Shown one piece after another: positions 43,229-53,842 of a stretch of DNA of 64,000 bases. A model generated the notes under the pieces. The model was not told where the DNA came from. It saw nothing but the letters and a program-made list of their open reading frames with translations, and made no database searches. A program made the translations under genes and the position numbers. Source of the DNA: Cellulosimicrobium cellulans (GTDB lineage: Bacteria > Actinomycetota > Actinomycetes > Actinomycetales > Cellulomonadaceae); assembly GCF_016907755.1 (NCBI RefSeq), contig NZ_JAFBCN010000001.1, positions 124,001 through 188,000 on the forward strand. Direction: 5' to 3'. Positions within the stretch are counted from its first letter, which is position 1, and each line of letters begins with the position of its first letter.

Positions 43229-44593
43229 TCAGCCCGCGACGAGGCGCCGGGCCGCGGCCGAGTGCTCCGCGACCAGGGCGTCGAGGTCGAGGCCCGGGAC
43301 CGCGCCGTCGACGACCCGCCACTCGCCGCCGACCATGACGCGGTCCGCGCGGTCGGCGCCGCACAGCAGGAGCGCCGCGACCGGGTCGTGGGAGCCGGAG
43401 AAGCGCAGCTCGTCGAGGCGCCACAGCGCGAGGTCCGCCTGCTTGCCGACGGCGAGCACGCCGACGTCATCCCGGCCCAGGACGCGCGCCGACCCGCGCG
43501 TGCCCCAGCCGAGCGCGCGGGTCACGGGGATGTCCGCGCCGTACCTGAGGCGCTGGAGGTAGAGGGCCTGGCGCGCCTCGAGGATCATCGTCGAGGCGTC
43601 GTTCGACGCCGAGCCGTCGACCCCGAGCCCGACGGGCGCACCGGCGTCCTCGAGCTCCACGGCCCGGGCGATCCCGGACGCGAGGCGCATGTTCGACGTC
43701 GGGCAGTGCGCGACGCCGGTCCCCGCGGCCCCGAGGCGGCGCACCTCGTCGTCGTCGAAGTGGATGCCGTGCCCCAGCCACGCGCGGTCGGTGAGCCAGC
43801 CGACCGACTCGAGGTAGTCGACCGTGCGCATCCCGAAGCGCTCGCGGCAGAAGTCCTCCTCGTCGATCGTCTCGGCGAGGTGCGTGTGCAGGCGCACGTC
43901 GAGGTCTTCCGCGAGCGCCGCGCTCTCGCGCATCGCGTCGGTCGTCACGGAGAACGGCGAGCACGGCGCGAGCGCGATCTGGACCTGCGCCCCGGCGCCC
44001 CGCTCGTGGTAGCTCTCCACGAGGCGCTGCGAGTCGGCGAGGATCACGTCCAGGTTCTGCACGACCGACTGCGGCGGCAGGCCGCCGTCGTCCTGGCCGA
44101 GCGTCATGGACCCGCGCGTGAGGGTCGCGCGCATCCCGAGCCGCTTCACCGCGGCGACCTGGAGGTCGATCGCGTCGTCGAGCCCGGCCGGGAACACATA
44201 GTGGTGGTCGGCTGCCGTCGTGCAGCCGGACAGCAGCAGCTCGGCGAGCGCGACGGTCGTCGCGAGCTCGTGGTCGCGCGGCGTGAGCCGCGCCCACACC
44301 GCGTACAGGCGCTGCAGCCAGGGGAACAGCGGGGCGTCGGCGACCGGCCCCCAGGCGCGCGTGAGCGTCTGGTAGAAGTGGTGGTGCGTGTTGATCAGGC
44401 CGGGCGTGAGCACGTGCTGCGACGCGTCGAACGTCTCGTCGACCGGGGCGGACGGCTGCGCTCCCGCCGCGACCACCTCGACGATCACCCCGTCCTCGAC
44501 GACGACCCCGCCCCGCGCGTCCGGCGCGTCGGGGGAGTCGTCCGCGGTGAAGACGCCGAGCGGGTCGCGGACCCAGGTGCGGGTGCTGGTCAT
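43229..44593 (-). CDS. Amidohydrolase: 8-oxoguanine/guanine deaminase type
   Basis: 454 residues of the metal-dependent amidohydrolase superfamily. Metal ligands appear as the HxH-like NTHHHFYQTLT near residue 78, His in RLHTHLAET, His in LGHGIHF and Asp in GVDGSASNDASTMILEARQALYLQRLR. The last segment and ADAPLFPWLQRLY resemble characterised 8-oxoguanine deaminases; guanine or other hydroxypurines are alternatives. It would release ammonia from a purine brought in by the NCS2 permease. AGGAGG precedes ATG 44593; a longer frame to 44815 lacks support. Confidence 0.88.
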   Translation of the reverse strand: MTSTRTWVRDPLGVFTADDSPDAPDARGGVVVEDGVIVEVVAAGAQPSAPVDETFDASQHVLTPGLINTHHHFYQTLTRAWGPVADAPLFPWLQRLYAVWARLTPRDHELATTVALAELLLSGCTTAADHHYVFPAGLDDAIDLQVAAVKRLGMRATLTRGSMTLGQDDGGLPPQSVVQNLDVILADSQRLVESYHERGAGAQVQIALAPCSPFSVTTDAMRESAALAEDLDVRLHTHLAETIDEEDFCRERFGMRTVDYLESVGWLTDRAWLGHGIHFDDDEVRRLGAAGTGVAHCPTSNMRLASGIARAVELEDAGAPVGLGVDGSASNDASTMILEARQALYLQRLRYGADIPVTRALGWGTRGSARVLGRDDVGVLAVGKQADLALWRLDELRFSGSHDPVAALLLCGADRADRVMVGGEWRVVDGAVPGLDLDALVAEHSAAARRLVAG

Positions 44594-44828
44594 GGTGCCT
44601 CCTGGTGGCTCGTGCTCACCGGGGCGCGGCTCCGGCGCCACGGTGCGCCGGCTCAGTGGTCCTGTCTGCCGATCCAGGGCCGCGGGAACCCGCGGCTGCG
44701 CCGACCGTAGGCCGGGGCGCGACGCGTCGTCAACCGGCACGACGGCGTCGGGCCCGTCCCGCCGCGCGCGAGCCGGGGCGCTGCGGGATCCTGGGACCCG
44801 CCGTCCACCGACCACCCGGAGCCCACCC

Positions 44829-46025
44829 GTGAACGTCTACGCCCCGCTCGTCCCGGTGTTCGTCGTCGCGCTGCTCGCGCCGCTCCTCGCGGGCCTCATG
44901 CCGGTGCGGTCGCGGGTGCCGCAGGTCGTCGTGCTGCTGCTCGGGGGCATCCTCATCGGGCCGTCGGCGCTCGACCTCGCGACGCCCGCCGACGTCACGC
45001 TCCTCTCCGACCTCGGCATGGGCTTCCTGTTCCTCCTCGCCGGGTACGAGCTCGAGCCGAACCTCCTGCGCCAGCGCATCGGGCGACGCGCCGGGGCGGC
45101 GTGGCTGACGTCGCTCGTCGTCGGCGCGGTGCTGGTGCTCGTGGTCGTGGGCGACGGCTCGCCGCACAAGGTGGCGGCCGGGGCGATCGCGCTCACGACC
45201 ACCGCGCTCGGCGTCGTGCTCCCGATCCTGCGCGACGGCGGTCAGCTCGGCTCACGGCTCGGGCGGGCCGTGCTCGTGGTCGGGGCGGTGGGTGAGCTGG
45301 GGCCGATCGTCGCGATGGCGGTGCTGCTCGGCACGCGCGAGAGCGGCGTCGCGGCGATCCTGCTGGTGCTGTTCGCCGTCGTCGCGATCGCGCTGTCCGC
45401 GCTGCCGGGCCGGCTGGGGCGCATCAAGGCGCTCGGCGGCGACCGCCTCTTCAGCGCGGCCGAGCACGGGACCGGCCAGAGCACGCTGCGCCTCACGGTG
45501 CTGCTGCTCGTCGCGCTGCTCGCGCTCGCCGCGGGGCTCGGGTTCGACGCGGTGCTGGGCGCGTTCGTCGGCGGCATGGTGCTGCGCCGCTGGGCGCCGG
45601 GCGACGTCGAGGCGCTGGAGAAGAAGCTCGACGCGGTCGCGTGGGGCGTGTTCGTGCCGGTGTTCTTCGTCAGCTCCGGCATGGGCCTGGACATCGACTC
45701 GATCGTCGCGTCGCCGTTGCTGCCGCTGACGTTCTTCGTGCTCATGGTGGTCGTGCGGGGCGGACCGGTGCTGCTGTGGTTCCGACGCGAGCTGCCGTCG
45801 GTCGAGCGCGTCCAGACCGCGCTCTACGCCGCGACCGCGCTGCCGCTGCTCGTCGCCCTCACGGAGATCGCGGTCGAGCAGGGCGCGATGACGTCGCGCG
45901 TCGGCGCGGCGCTCGTCGGCGCGGGCGTGCTGTCGGTGATCGTGCTCCCGATGGTCGCGAGCCGGCTGGGCCCGCGCCCCGCGGAGGTCGCGGACCCGTC
46001 GACCGGGGAACGCGGCGCCGGATGA
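44829..46025 (+). CDS. CPA2-type cation:proton antiporter
   Basis: 398 residues, about 12-13 helices. It begins VYAPLVPVFVVALLAPLLAGLMP with SRVPQVVVLLLGGILIGPSALDL, the Na+/H+ exchanger start, and has DLGMGFLFLLAGYELEPNLLRQR and GAVGELGPIVAMAVLL; no C-terminal TrkA-N nucleotide-binding domain is present. It exchanges a monovalent cation for protons. GTG 44829 fits the first helix; the 235-base divergent gap upstream shows no other gene. Confidence 0.87.
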   Translation: MNVYAPLVPVFVVALLAPLLAGLMPVRSRVPQVVVLLLGGILIGPSALDLATPADVTLLSDLGMGFLFLLAGYELEPNLLRQRIGRRAGAAWLTSLVVGAVLVLVVVGDGSPHKVAAGAIALTTTALGVVLPILRDGGQLGSRLGRAVLVVGAVGELGPIVAMAVLLGTRESGVAAILLVLFAVVAIALSALPGRLGRIKALGGDRLFSAAEHGTGQSTLRLTVLLLVALLALAAGLGFDAVLGAFVGGMVLRRWAPGDVEALEKKLDAVAWGVFVPVFFVSSGMGLDIDSIVASPLLPLTFFVLMVVVRGGPVLLWFRRELPSVERVQTALYAATALPLLVALTEIAVEQGAMTSRVGAALVGAGVLSVIVLPMVASRLGPRPAEVADPSTGERGAG

Positions 46026-46113
46026 CCCGGCGAGAGATGCGTCCGCGCGCGAGGGATGCGTCCGGAGACGCAGCACTCGCACGCGGACGCATCGCTCGGC
46101 TGCGGACGGGTCA
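46023..46113. repeat. Dispersed palindromic repeat, copy 1
   Basis: Nested inverted repeats: TGACCCG/CGGGTCA outermost (46023-46029, 46107-46113); an 18-base stem with one mismatch (46036-46053, 46076-46093) starting GATGCGTCCGCG; and an inner TGCGTC-CGGA-GACGCA hairpin. The segment GACGCAGCACTCG ... GACGCA-CGCTCGGC is repeated at 63061-63100. It fills the gap between the antiporter and the convergent glucanase and touches both stop codons, so it may also terminate transcription. Confidence 0.75.
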
Positions 46114-47448
46114 GAAGGTCCACTGCTGGTTGGTCGACCCGTGGCAGTCCCAGATCACGAACCGCTGGCCCTCGTAGAGCGGGTTGCCGCCCTCGGCGTC
46201 GAGGCACTTCCCCGCCTGCGGGTTGCGCAGCGTCTTCGCCCCCGCGTCGTAGGTCCACTTCTGCGCGTTCGTGCCGTTGCACGTCCAGAGCTGGACCGCC
46301 GTGCCGTTCGCCGTGCCGCTGCCGCTCACGTCGAGGCACTTGCCGAGCGCCCTGATGGTCCCGTCGCTCCCCCGCGTCCACGACTGGGCGGCGTTGCCGT
46401 TGCACGGGACGATCTGCACGCGGTTGCCGTCGTGCGTCTGGCCCCACGGGACGTCGAGGCAGTACCCGTTCGCGATCCGGATCGTCCCGGTCCCGGTCGG
46501 GAGGCCGCCGCCGGGGTTCGGCGGGTTCGAGGTTCCCGAGCCGTTGTCGTAGACCCGCACGTAGTCCACCTTCATCTGCTGGGGGAGCTGCGTCGTGCCG
46601 TCGGGGTACCCGGGCCACTGTCCGCCGACCGCGACGTTGAGGATGAGGAAGAACGGCTGGTCGAACACCCACGCGTTGGCGCCGACGCTCGCGCGCGTGA
46701 CGCGGTGGAACTGCTGGCCGTCGACGAACCAGGTGATCTCGCCGGGCTTCCAGTCGACGGCGAAGGTGTGGAAGTCGTCCGCGAACGACCAGCCCTGCGG
46801 GTGCTGGTACATGCCCGTGATGCCGGCGCCGCCGGAGTACCCCGGCCCGTGCACGGTGCCGTGCACGCGGTGCGGTTCGAAGCCGACGTTCTCCATGACG
46901 TCGATCTCGCCCGACGTCGGCCAGCCGACCCCGGGGAGGTTGCCGCCGAGCATCCAGAACGCCGGCCAGATGCCCTGGCCGCGCGGGATCTGGATGCGGG
47001 CCTCGACGCGCCCGTACTGCGGCTGGTACTTCCCCTGGGTCGTCATGCGCGCGGACGTGTACGACCCGTCGGCCTCGCGCCGTGCGGTGATGACGAGGTG
47101 GCCCTGCCCGTCGAGCGCGGAGTTCGCGCGCGACGTCGTGTAGTTCTGGAGCTCGGCGTTGCCCCAGCCGCCGGCGCCCGTCTCGTGGTTCCAGCGGGCG
47201 GAGCTCGGGGCCGAGCCCGCGGCGCCGTCGAACTCGTCCGACCAGATGATGTCGCCCGGCGCAGCGGTCGCGGCGGGGGCCGCCACGAGCGCTCCGGCGC
47301 TCACGGTGAGCGTCGTGACCGCGACCGCGACGACGCGGCGCGCGGTCTCGCCGAGGCGCGGGGCCGGACGACGTCGTGGCCGACCGGGTCGTGGGCGGGC
47401 ACCCCGCCGGGGCGTGGGACGGGGTGAACGCTGACGTGCGAGGTCCAT
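46111..47448 (-). CDS. Secreted GH16 endo-beta-1,3-glucanase with ricin-type lectin domain
   Basis: 445 residues. A long arginine-rich n-region leads a signal peptide ending AATAAP (about 63). The GH16 domain follows, with catalytic Glu181, Asp183 and Glu186 in GEIDVMENVG, QNYTTSRANS and GVGWPTSG. After a Gly/Pro linker the C-terminal trefoil (about 322-445) carries three QxW repeats (QSW356, QKW397, QQW441). The layout matches Oerskovia/Cellulosimicrobium beta-1,3-glucanase II. It cleaves beta-1,3-glucan of yeast and fungal walls outside the cell. GGAGG is close before the ATG. Confidence 0.95.
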   Translation of the reverse strand: MDLARQRSPRPTPRRGARPRPGRPRRRPAPRLGETARRVVAVAVTTLTVSAGALVAAPAATAAPGDIIWSDEFDGAAGSAPSSARWNHETGAGGWGNAELQNYTTSRANSALDGQGHLVITARREADGSYTSARMTTQGKYQPQYGRVEARIQIPRGQGIWPAFWMLGGNLPGVGWPTSGEIDVMENVGFEPHRVHGTVHGPGYSGGAGITGMYQHPQGWSFADDFHTFAVDWKPGEITWFVDGQQFHRVTRASVGANAWVFDQPFFLILNVAVGGQWPGYPDGTTQLPQQMKVDYVRVYDNGSGTSNPPNPGGGLPTGTGTIRIANGYCLDVPWGQTHDGNRVQIVPCNGNAAQSWTRGSDGTIRALGKCLDVSGSGTANGTAVQLWTCNGTNAQKWTYDAGAKTLRNPQAGKCLDAEGGNPLYEGQRFVIWDCHGSTNQQWTF

Positions 47449-47609
47449 CGATCCTCCAGGTCCGGCGGCGGCTGCCGCCTGCGTCTCGCCACGGTGCGCG
47501 ACGTGCTCTCGGCGCGACTCTGCACCGGGGCGGGGGCCGTTCCTCGGCCCTCCGTCCGTGAACCTACGGGCGCGGGAGGTCGCCGAGCAAGCGCTCTCTC
47601 GGCGTGTCG

Positions 47610-47623
47610 TGGAATCGCTCCCA
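47610..47623 (-). promoter_or_regulatory. CebR/CelR-like operator before the glucanase
   Basis: TGGAATCGCTCCCA matches 12 of 14 positions of TGGGAGCGCTCCCA, the site of the LacI-type cellobiose repressors of actinobacteria. It lies about 160 bases before the glucanase ATG. AAGCGCTCTCTC nearby (47589-47600) could be a second partial site. The 238-base gap 47449-47686 holds no gene. Confidence 0.5.
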
Positions 47624-47686
47624 CATCCATCCTCAGGAAGTGCCGTGCGCCGACGCCGGGGTCCCCACGCGCACGCGCCCGCGGGC

Positions 47687-48256
47687 TCAGGCGGTCGCCG
47701 GGACCGCCGCGTCGAGGATCGCCTCGGCTGCCCGGCGTGCCTGACGTGCGACGTCGACGTCCTGGGTGATGGCCGCCGTCGTCTGCGCGCCCTCGGCGAG
47801 CAGGACGACCTGGAGCGCGACGTCGTCAGGCAGGCCGGCCTCGCGCACGACGTCGCGCGCGTACCGCTGGAACGACTCCTTGTGCTCGCGCACGGCCGCG
47901 GCGACGGCGGGCGACGTCGCGCCGAGCTCGCCGAACGAGTTGATGAACGCGCACCCGCGGAACCCGTCCTCGCGGAACCACGCGTCGAGGAAGTCGAACA
48001 CGGCGAGCAGCCGGTCGCGGGGCGCGGTCGCACCAGCCGCCGCGCGCGCGATCCCCGCGTCCCACTGCTCGGTGCGGTGCCGCAGCACCGCGACGACCAG
48101 GTCGTCCTTGGAGGGGAACAGCGCGTAGATGCGCTTGAGCGACACCCCGGCCTCGGTGCGGACCGCGTCCATCCCCACGGACTGGACGCCGCGCGCGTAG
48201 AACAGCCGGTCGGCGGCAGCCACGACCGCTGCGCGTGCGCTCGCGTCGTCGAGCAT
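47687..48256 (-). CDS. TetR-family regulator, divergent from an alpha/beta hydrolase
   Basis: 189 residues. HTH: AAVVAAADRLFYARGVQSVGMDAVRTEAGVSLKRIYALFPSKDDLVVAVL, then a TetR C-terminal domain with FRGCAFINSFGEL. ATG 48256 has GGAGGT at good distance; GTG 48262 in frame overlaps that Shine-Dalgarno. Two matching operators lie in the divergent gap, so it probably represses itself and the hydrolase. Confidence 0.88.
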   Translation of the reverse strand: MLDDASARAAVVAAADRLFYARGVQSVGMDAVRTEAGVSLKRIYALFPSKDDLVVAVLRHRTEQWDAGIARAAAGATAPRDRLLAVFDFLDAWFREDGFRGCAFINSFGELGATSPAVAAAVREHKESFQRYARDVVREAGLPDDVALQVVLLAEGAQTTAAITQDVDVARQARRAAEAILDAAVPATA

Positions 48257-48290
48257 CGTCACCTCCCGTTCACGTCACCCCACTTGCGAG

Positions 48291-50483
<2,193 letters not shown>

Positions 50484-50552
50484 GCGCGCCAGCCTAGGTG
50501 CAGACGCCGCCCCCGGCCCCGCCGAACCCGGGTTCACGCGGTACCGCACCCC

Positions 50553-50612
50553 GCCGAACCCGGGGTTCTTCCCCACCTCGGCGCCGATCCGGGGAACAAC
50601 CCCGGGTTCGGC
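50553..50612. repeat. Dispersed palindromic repeat (GAACCCGGGGTT family)
   Basis: Two 22-base arms (50553-50574, 50591-50612) match with one mismatch, and the centre contains CGGCGCCG. A half-copy GCCGAACCCGGGTTC lies at 50521-50535. The right arm shares CAACCCCGGGTTCGGC with the hairpin at 873-926. Here it lies between divergent genes, so a terminator role is not required. Confidence 0.7.
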
Positions 50613-50627
50613 ACCGTCCGCGGTTGT

Positions 50628-50660
50628 GTACGGGCGTACGCATCGTGTGTACGATCGTCC
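50628..50660 (+). promoter_or_regulatory. Two operators before the MFS operon
   Basis: GTACGGGCGTAC (50628-50639) is symmetric (GTACG-N2-CGTAC) and GTACGATCGTCC (50649-50660) is a near copy exactly 21 bases further, two helical turns. The second overlaps TACGAT (50650-50655), the likely -10 of a leaderless transcript starting at ATG 50663. The TetR gene at the end of the operon is the likely regulator. Confidence 0.6.
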
Positions 50661-50662
50661 GC

Positions 50663-52012
50663 ATGTCGTCCTCCGCCCTCGCTCGACCTGTGCTCGACGT
50701 CCGGCGCGCCCGCGTCGCCGTCGCCGCGCTGTTCCTCACGAACGGCGCCCTGTTCGCGAACCTCGTGCCGCGCTACCCCGAGATCAAGGCCGGGCTCGAC
50801 CTGGGGAACGCCACGTACGGGCTCGCCGTCGCCGCTTTCCCCGCAGGGGCCATCACCGCGGGGCTCGCCGCCGCGGCGCTCGTGCGCCGCTTCGGGTCGG
50901 CGCGCGTCGCGGTCGCCGGCACCGTGCTCACCGCCGCAGGGCTGCTGCTCGCGGGCCTCGCACCCGCCCTGCCGCTGCTCGTCGTCGCGCTGTTCGCGGC
51001 AGGCGCGATGGACGCGTTCACCGACGTCGCGCAGAACGCCCACGGCCTGCGGGTGCAGCGCCGCTACGGCCGCTCGATCATCAACGGCTTCCACGCGCTC
51101 TGGTCGGTCGGCGCCGTGGTCGGCGGCGGCATGGCCGCCGCCGCGATCGCGCTCGACCTGCCGCTCGCCGTGCACCTGGCGATCACGGGCGCGCTGTTCT
51201 CCGTCGTCGCCCTCGTGGCCCTGCGCTCGTGCCTGCCCGGGCTGGACGGCGAGGTGCCCGACGACGTCGCGGGCGAGGCCGGGGCGCTCGCCACCCCGGG
51301 CGTCCCGACCAGCGCCGAGGCCGCCGCTGCGGCCGCCGCGCGCACGTCCCGCACGCGCACCGTCGCCGTCCTCGCGGCGCTCGTCCTCGTCGCCGTCGCG
51401 GGCACGCTCGTGGAGGACGCGGGCAGCACGTGGGCGGCGGTCTACCTCTCCGGGTCGCTCGGCGCCCCGGCGACGCTCGCCGCCGCCGGGTTCGTCGCGC
51501 TCGTCGGCGCACAGTTCGTCGGTCGGCTCGTCGGCGACCGCCTCGTCGACCGCTTCGGCCAGCGCGCCGTCGCCCGGACCGGGGGCGCGCTCGTGCTGCT
51601 CGGCACGGGGCTCGCGCTCGCGTTCCCGTCCGTCCCGGGCACGATCGCCGGGTTCGCCGCCGCCGGGTTCGGCGTCGCGACCCTGGTCCCCGCCGCGATG
51701 CAGCAGGCCGACGAGCTCCCTGGCCTGCGCGCGGGCACGGGCCTCACCCTCGTCTCATGGCTCATGCGCCTCGGGTTCCTCCTGTCCCCGCCGATCGTCG
51801 GGCTCGTCGCCGACGCCACGAGCCTGCGCGCCGGGCTGCTCGTCCTGCCGCTGGCCGGCCTCGTCGTCGTGCTCCTGGCCGGCGTGCTCGCCCCGCGACG
51901 GCGCTCGACGGGCAGGCCGGGCCGCGTCGAACACGACGGTGAGCCGTCCCCCGCCCGGCATGATGACCACGAACGCCGCACGACCGCGCCCGAGGAGGCC
52001 ACCACCGCATGA
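50663..52012 (+). CDS. MFS transporter
   Basis: 449 residues, 12 predicted helices in two halves with a central loop rich in Ala and Pro. ALFLTNGALFANLVPRYPEIKAGLDLGNATYGLAVAAFPAGAI and later FVGRLVGDRLVDRFGQRAVARTGG show the MFS A-type loop motifs; the first segment resembles the YbjJ-like subfamily. Export of a sugar derivative or drug is possible. The stop overlaps the acetyltransferase start (ATGA), and a TetR gene closes the operon. Confidence 0.88.
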   Translation: MSSSALARPVLDVRRARVAVAALFLTNGALFANLVPRYPEIKAGLDLGNATYGLAVAAFPAGAITAGLAAAALVRRFGSARVAVAGTVLTAAGLLLAGLAPALPLLVVALFAAGAMDAFTDVAQNAHGLRVQRRYGRSIINGFHALWSVGAVVGGGMAAAAIALDLPLAVHLAITGALFSVVALVALRSCLPGLDGEVPDDVAGEAGALATPGVPTSAEAAAAAAARTSRTRTVAVLAALVLVAVAGTLVEDAGSTWAAVYLSGSLGAPATLAAAGFVALVGAQFVGRLVGDRLVDRFGQRAVARTGGALVLLGTGLALAFPSVPGTIAGFAAAGFGVATLVPAAMQQADELPGLRAGTGLTLVSWLMRLGFLLSPPIVGLVADATSLRAGLLVLPLAGLVVVLLAGVLAPRRRSTGRPGRVEHDGEPSPARHDDHERRTTAPEEATTA

Positions 52013-52602
52013 CGACCGACTACTTCGCCGGCGACGACCGCACGAGCTACGAGCGCATGGCCGCGGGCGACCTCTACGTCGCCGACGACCCGGAGATCGC
52101 GCGCGGCGTCCAGCGCGGTCTGCGCCTCGTCGACGCGTTCCACCGCGCCGTCCTCGACGGCGACGGCGACGACGCGCAAGCCCGCGAGATCCTCGCCGAC
52201 CTGCTCGGGTCGCTCGGCGAGGGGTCGTGGGTCAAGCCGCCGCTCGCGGTCGACTTCGGCAGCAACGTGCACCTCGGCGCCCGGACCTTCGTCAACTCCG
52301 GCCTCACCGCGCTCGACGTCGCGGCGATCACGGTCGGCGACGACTGCCTCATCGGGCCGAACGTCCAGCTCCTCACCCCGACCCACCCCGTCGATCCGCA
52401 GCCCCGGCGCGACAAGCTCGAGGCGGCCGAGCCCATCACGCTCGGCGACAACGTGTGGCTCGGCGGCGGCGTGATCGTGTGCCCGGGCGTGACGATCGGC
52501 GACAACACGGTGGTGGGCGCGGGCTCCGTCGTGACGCGCGACCTGCCCGCGAACGTCGTGGCGGTGGGCAACCCGGCCCGGGTGATCCGCGAGAACATCT
52601 GA
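52009..52602 (+). CDS. Maltose/sugar O-acetyltransferase
   Basis: 197 residues. An N-terminal Mac domain (MAAGDLYVADDPEIARGVQRGLRLVDAFH) is followed by left-handed beta-helix repeats: VNSGLTALDVAAITVGDDCLIGPNVQLLTPTHPVDP with the catalytic His, and VWLGGGVIVCPGVTIGDNTVVGAGSVVTRDLPANVVAVGNPARVIR. It transfers acetyl from acetyl-CoA to a sugar. Coupling to an MFS gene resembles acetylation-plus-export detoxification of non-metabolised sugars, as proposed for LacA/Maa with SetA-like exporters (inference). Confidence 0.92.
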   Translation: MTTDYFAGDDRTSYERMAAGDLYVADDPEIARGVQRGLRLVDAFHRAVLDGDGDDAQAREILADLLGSLGEGSWVKPPLAVDFGSNVHLGARTFVNSGLTALDVAAITVGDDCLIGPNVQLLTPTHPVDPQPRRDKLEAAEPITLGDNVWLGGGVIVCPGVTIGDNTVVGAGSVVTRDLPANVVAVGNPARVIRENI

Positions 52603-52604
52603 CC

Positions 52605-53183
52605 ATGAGCGCCCCTGAGGCCCCGTCCGGGACGACGCCCCGAGCCCGCCGCCACGACCCGGAGCGGCGCGACCGCATCATCGACGCGTGCCTCGACGTC
52701 ATCACCGAGCACGGCGTCGCGGGCACGTCGCACCGGCGCGTCGCGGTCGCGGCCGACGTCCCGCTCGGGTCGATGACGTACCACTTCGCCGGGATGGACG
52801 AGCTGCTGCGCGAGGCGTTCGGTCGGTTCGCGCGCGACGCCGCCGCTCAGTTCGAGCGCCGCATGAGCGACGCGCGCACGCCCGAGGAGGCCGTGCAGGC
52901 GGTCACGACGCTCATCACGCACGACGTGTTCGCGACCCAGCGCGACCTCGTCCTGTCGCACGAGCTCTACACGCTCGCGGCGCGCGACCCCGCCTACCGG
53001 ACGCTCACGAACGACTGGATGCGCCGTAGCCGCGACGCGCTCGGCCGCCACTTCGACGCCGCGACGTGCCGCGTGCTCGACGCGTTCATCGAGGGCATGA
53101 CCATCCACCGCGCGCTCGACACCGAGCCGCACGACGACGTCGACGTCCTCGGCGCGGTCCGACGCCTCACGCGGGTTCCCTGA
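52605..53183 (+). CDS. TetR-family regulator of the MFS operon
   Basis: 192 residues. HTH: RRDRIIDACLDVITEHGVAGTSHRRVAVAADVPLGSMTYHFAGMDELLREAFGRF, then a ligand domain of the TetR_C type. It starts two bases after the acetyltransferase stop, so it is the third gene of the operon and probably represses it through the paired operators at 50628-50660. Confidence 0.87.
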   Translation: MSAPEAPSGTTPRARRHDPERRDRIIDACLDVITEHGVAGTSHRRVAVAADVPLGSMTYHFAGMDELLREAFGRFARDAAAQFERRMSDARTPEEAVQAVTTLITHDVFATQRDLVLSHELYTLAARDPAYRTLTNDWMRRSRDALGRHFDAATCRVLDAFIEGMTIHRALDTEPHDDVDVLGAVRRLTRVP

Positions 53184-53186
53184 CGG

Positions 53187-53250
53187 GGCGCTCCCGTCAG
53201 AGCGCGCTCCCGTTAGGCGGCGGTCCCGTCAGGGGGCGGTCCCGTCAGGG
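53187..53250. repeat. Four tandem 16-bp repeats
   Basis: Unit GGCGGTCCCGTCAGGG: two exact copies (53219-53234, 53235-53250) preceded by two variants (53187-53202, 53203-53218) and followed by a decayed fifth. The array starts just after the TetR stop and runs over the last codons of the convergent GNAT gene. Confidence 0.8.
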
Positions 53251-53799
53251 CGCGGTCACGTCGAACAGCTCGCAGGTCGCGTCGTAGTACGCGTCGGTCG
53301 TCCCGCGGTGGGTCATGCCGATCCGCCGGCACACCGCCTGGGACGCCGCGTTGTCGGGGTGCGTCACGGCGACGACACGCTCGAGCCCGCGCTCGAAGGC
53401 GTGCGCGAGCACCGCGGCCGCCGCCTCCGACGCGTACCCGCGGCCCCACACGTCGGGGTGGAAGTGCCACCCGATCTCCGTGTCGCCCGACGGCTGCAGC
53501 GGGTCGCCCGTGCCCGACGCCGGGATGGGCTTGAGCAGGATGGTCCCCACGGGCGCGGCGTCGGGCAGACCCCCACCCTCGCCCTCGCGCGGGACGACCG
53601 CCCAGACCCCGTGCGTGCCGTCGTCGGCGGCGGCCCAGCGCTCGACCCGCTCCAGCGCCTCGTCGCGGTGCTCCAGGACGCGCGGCGTCACGCCGATGAA
53701 CCGCATGACGTCCCAGCGCGAGTAGATGTCCAGGATGGCGTCGGCGTCGTCGGGCTGCCAGGGGCGGAGGGTGAGCCGGGCTGTCGTGAGGGTCTGCAT
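53245..53799 (-). CDS. RimJ/RimL-type GNAT acetyltransferase
   Basis: 184 residues. Family start LTTARLTLRPWQPDDADAIL, then TEIGWHFHPDVWGRGYASEAAAAVLAHAFERGLERVVAVTHPDNAASQAVCRRIGMTHRG, with the acetyl-CoA loop VWGRGYA. These enzymes acetylate protein N-termini or small amines. TAGCCT (minus strand) ends six bases before the ATG. Its 3' end lies within the 16-bp repeats, so the C-terminal residues may vary between strains. Confidence 0.9.
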   Translation of the reverse strand: MQTLTTARLTLRPWQPDDADAILDIYSRWDVMRFIGVTPRVLEHRDEALERVERWAAADDGTHGVWAVVPREGEGGGLPDAAPVGTILLKPIPASGTGDPLQPSGDTEIGWHFHPDVWGRGYASEAAAAVLAHAFERGLERVVAVTHPDNAASQAVCRRIGMTHRGTTDAYYDATCELFDVTAP

Positions 53800-53842
53800 C
53801 GCCCCAGGCTACGAGGCCCGCAGGTGCCCGGGGACCGCGGTG

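Noticed and set aside
53187-53250. CRISPR-like array
   Set aside because: The repeats are directly abutting without spacers, so this is a simple tandem repeat.
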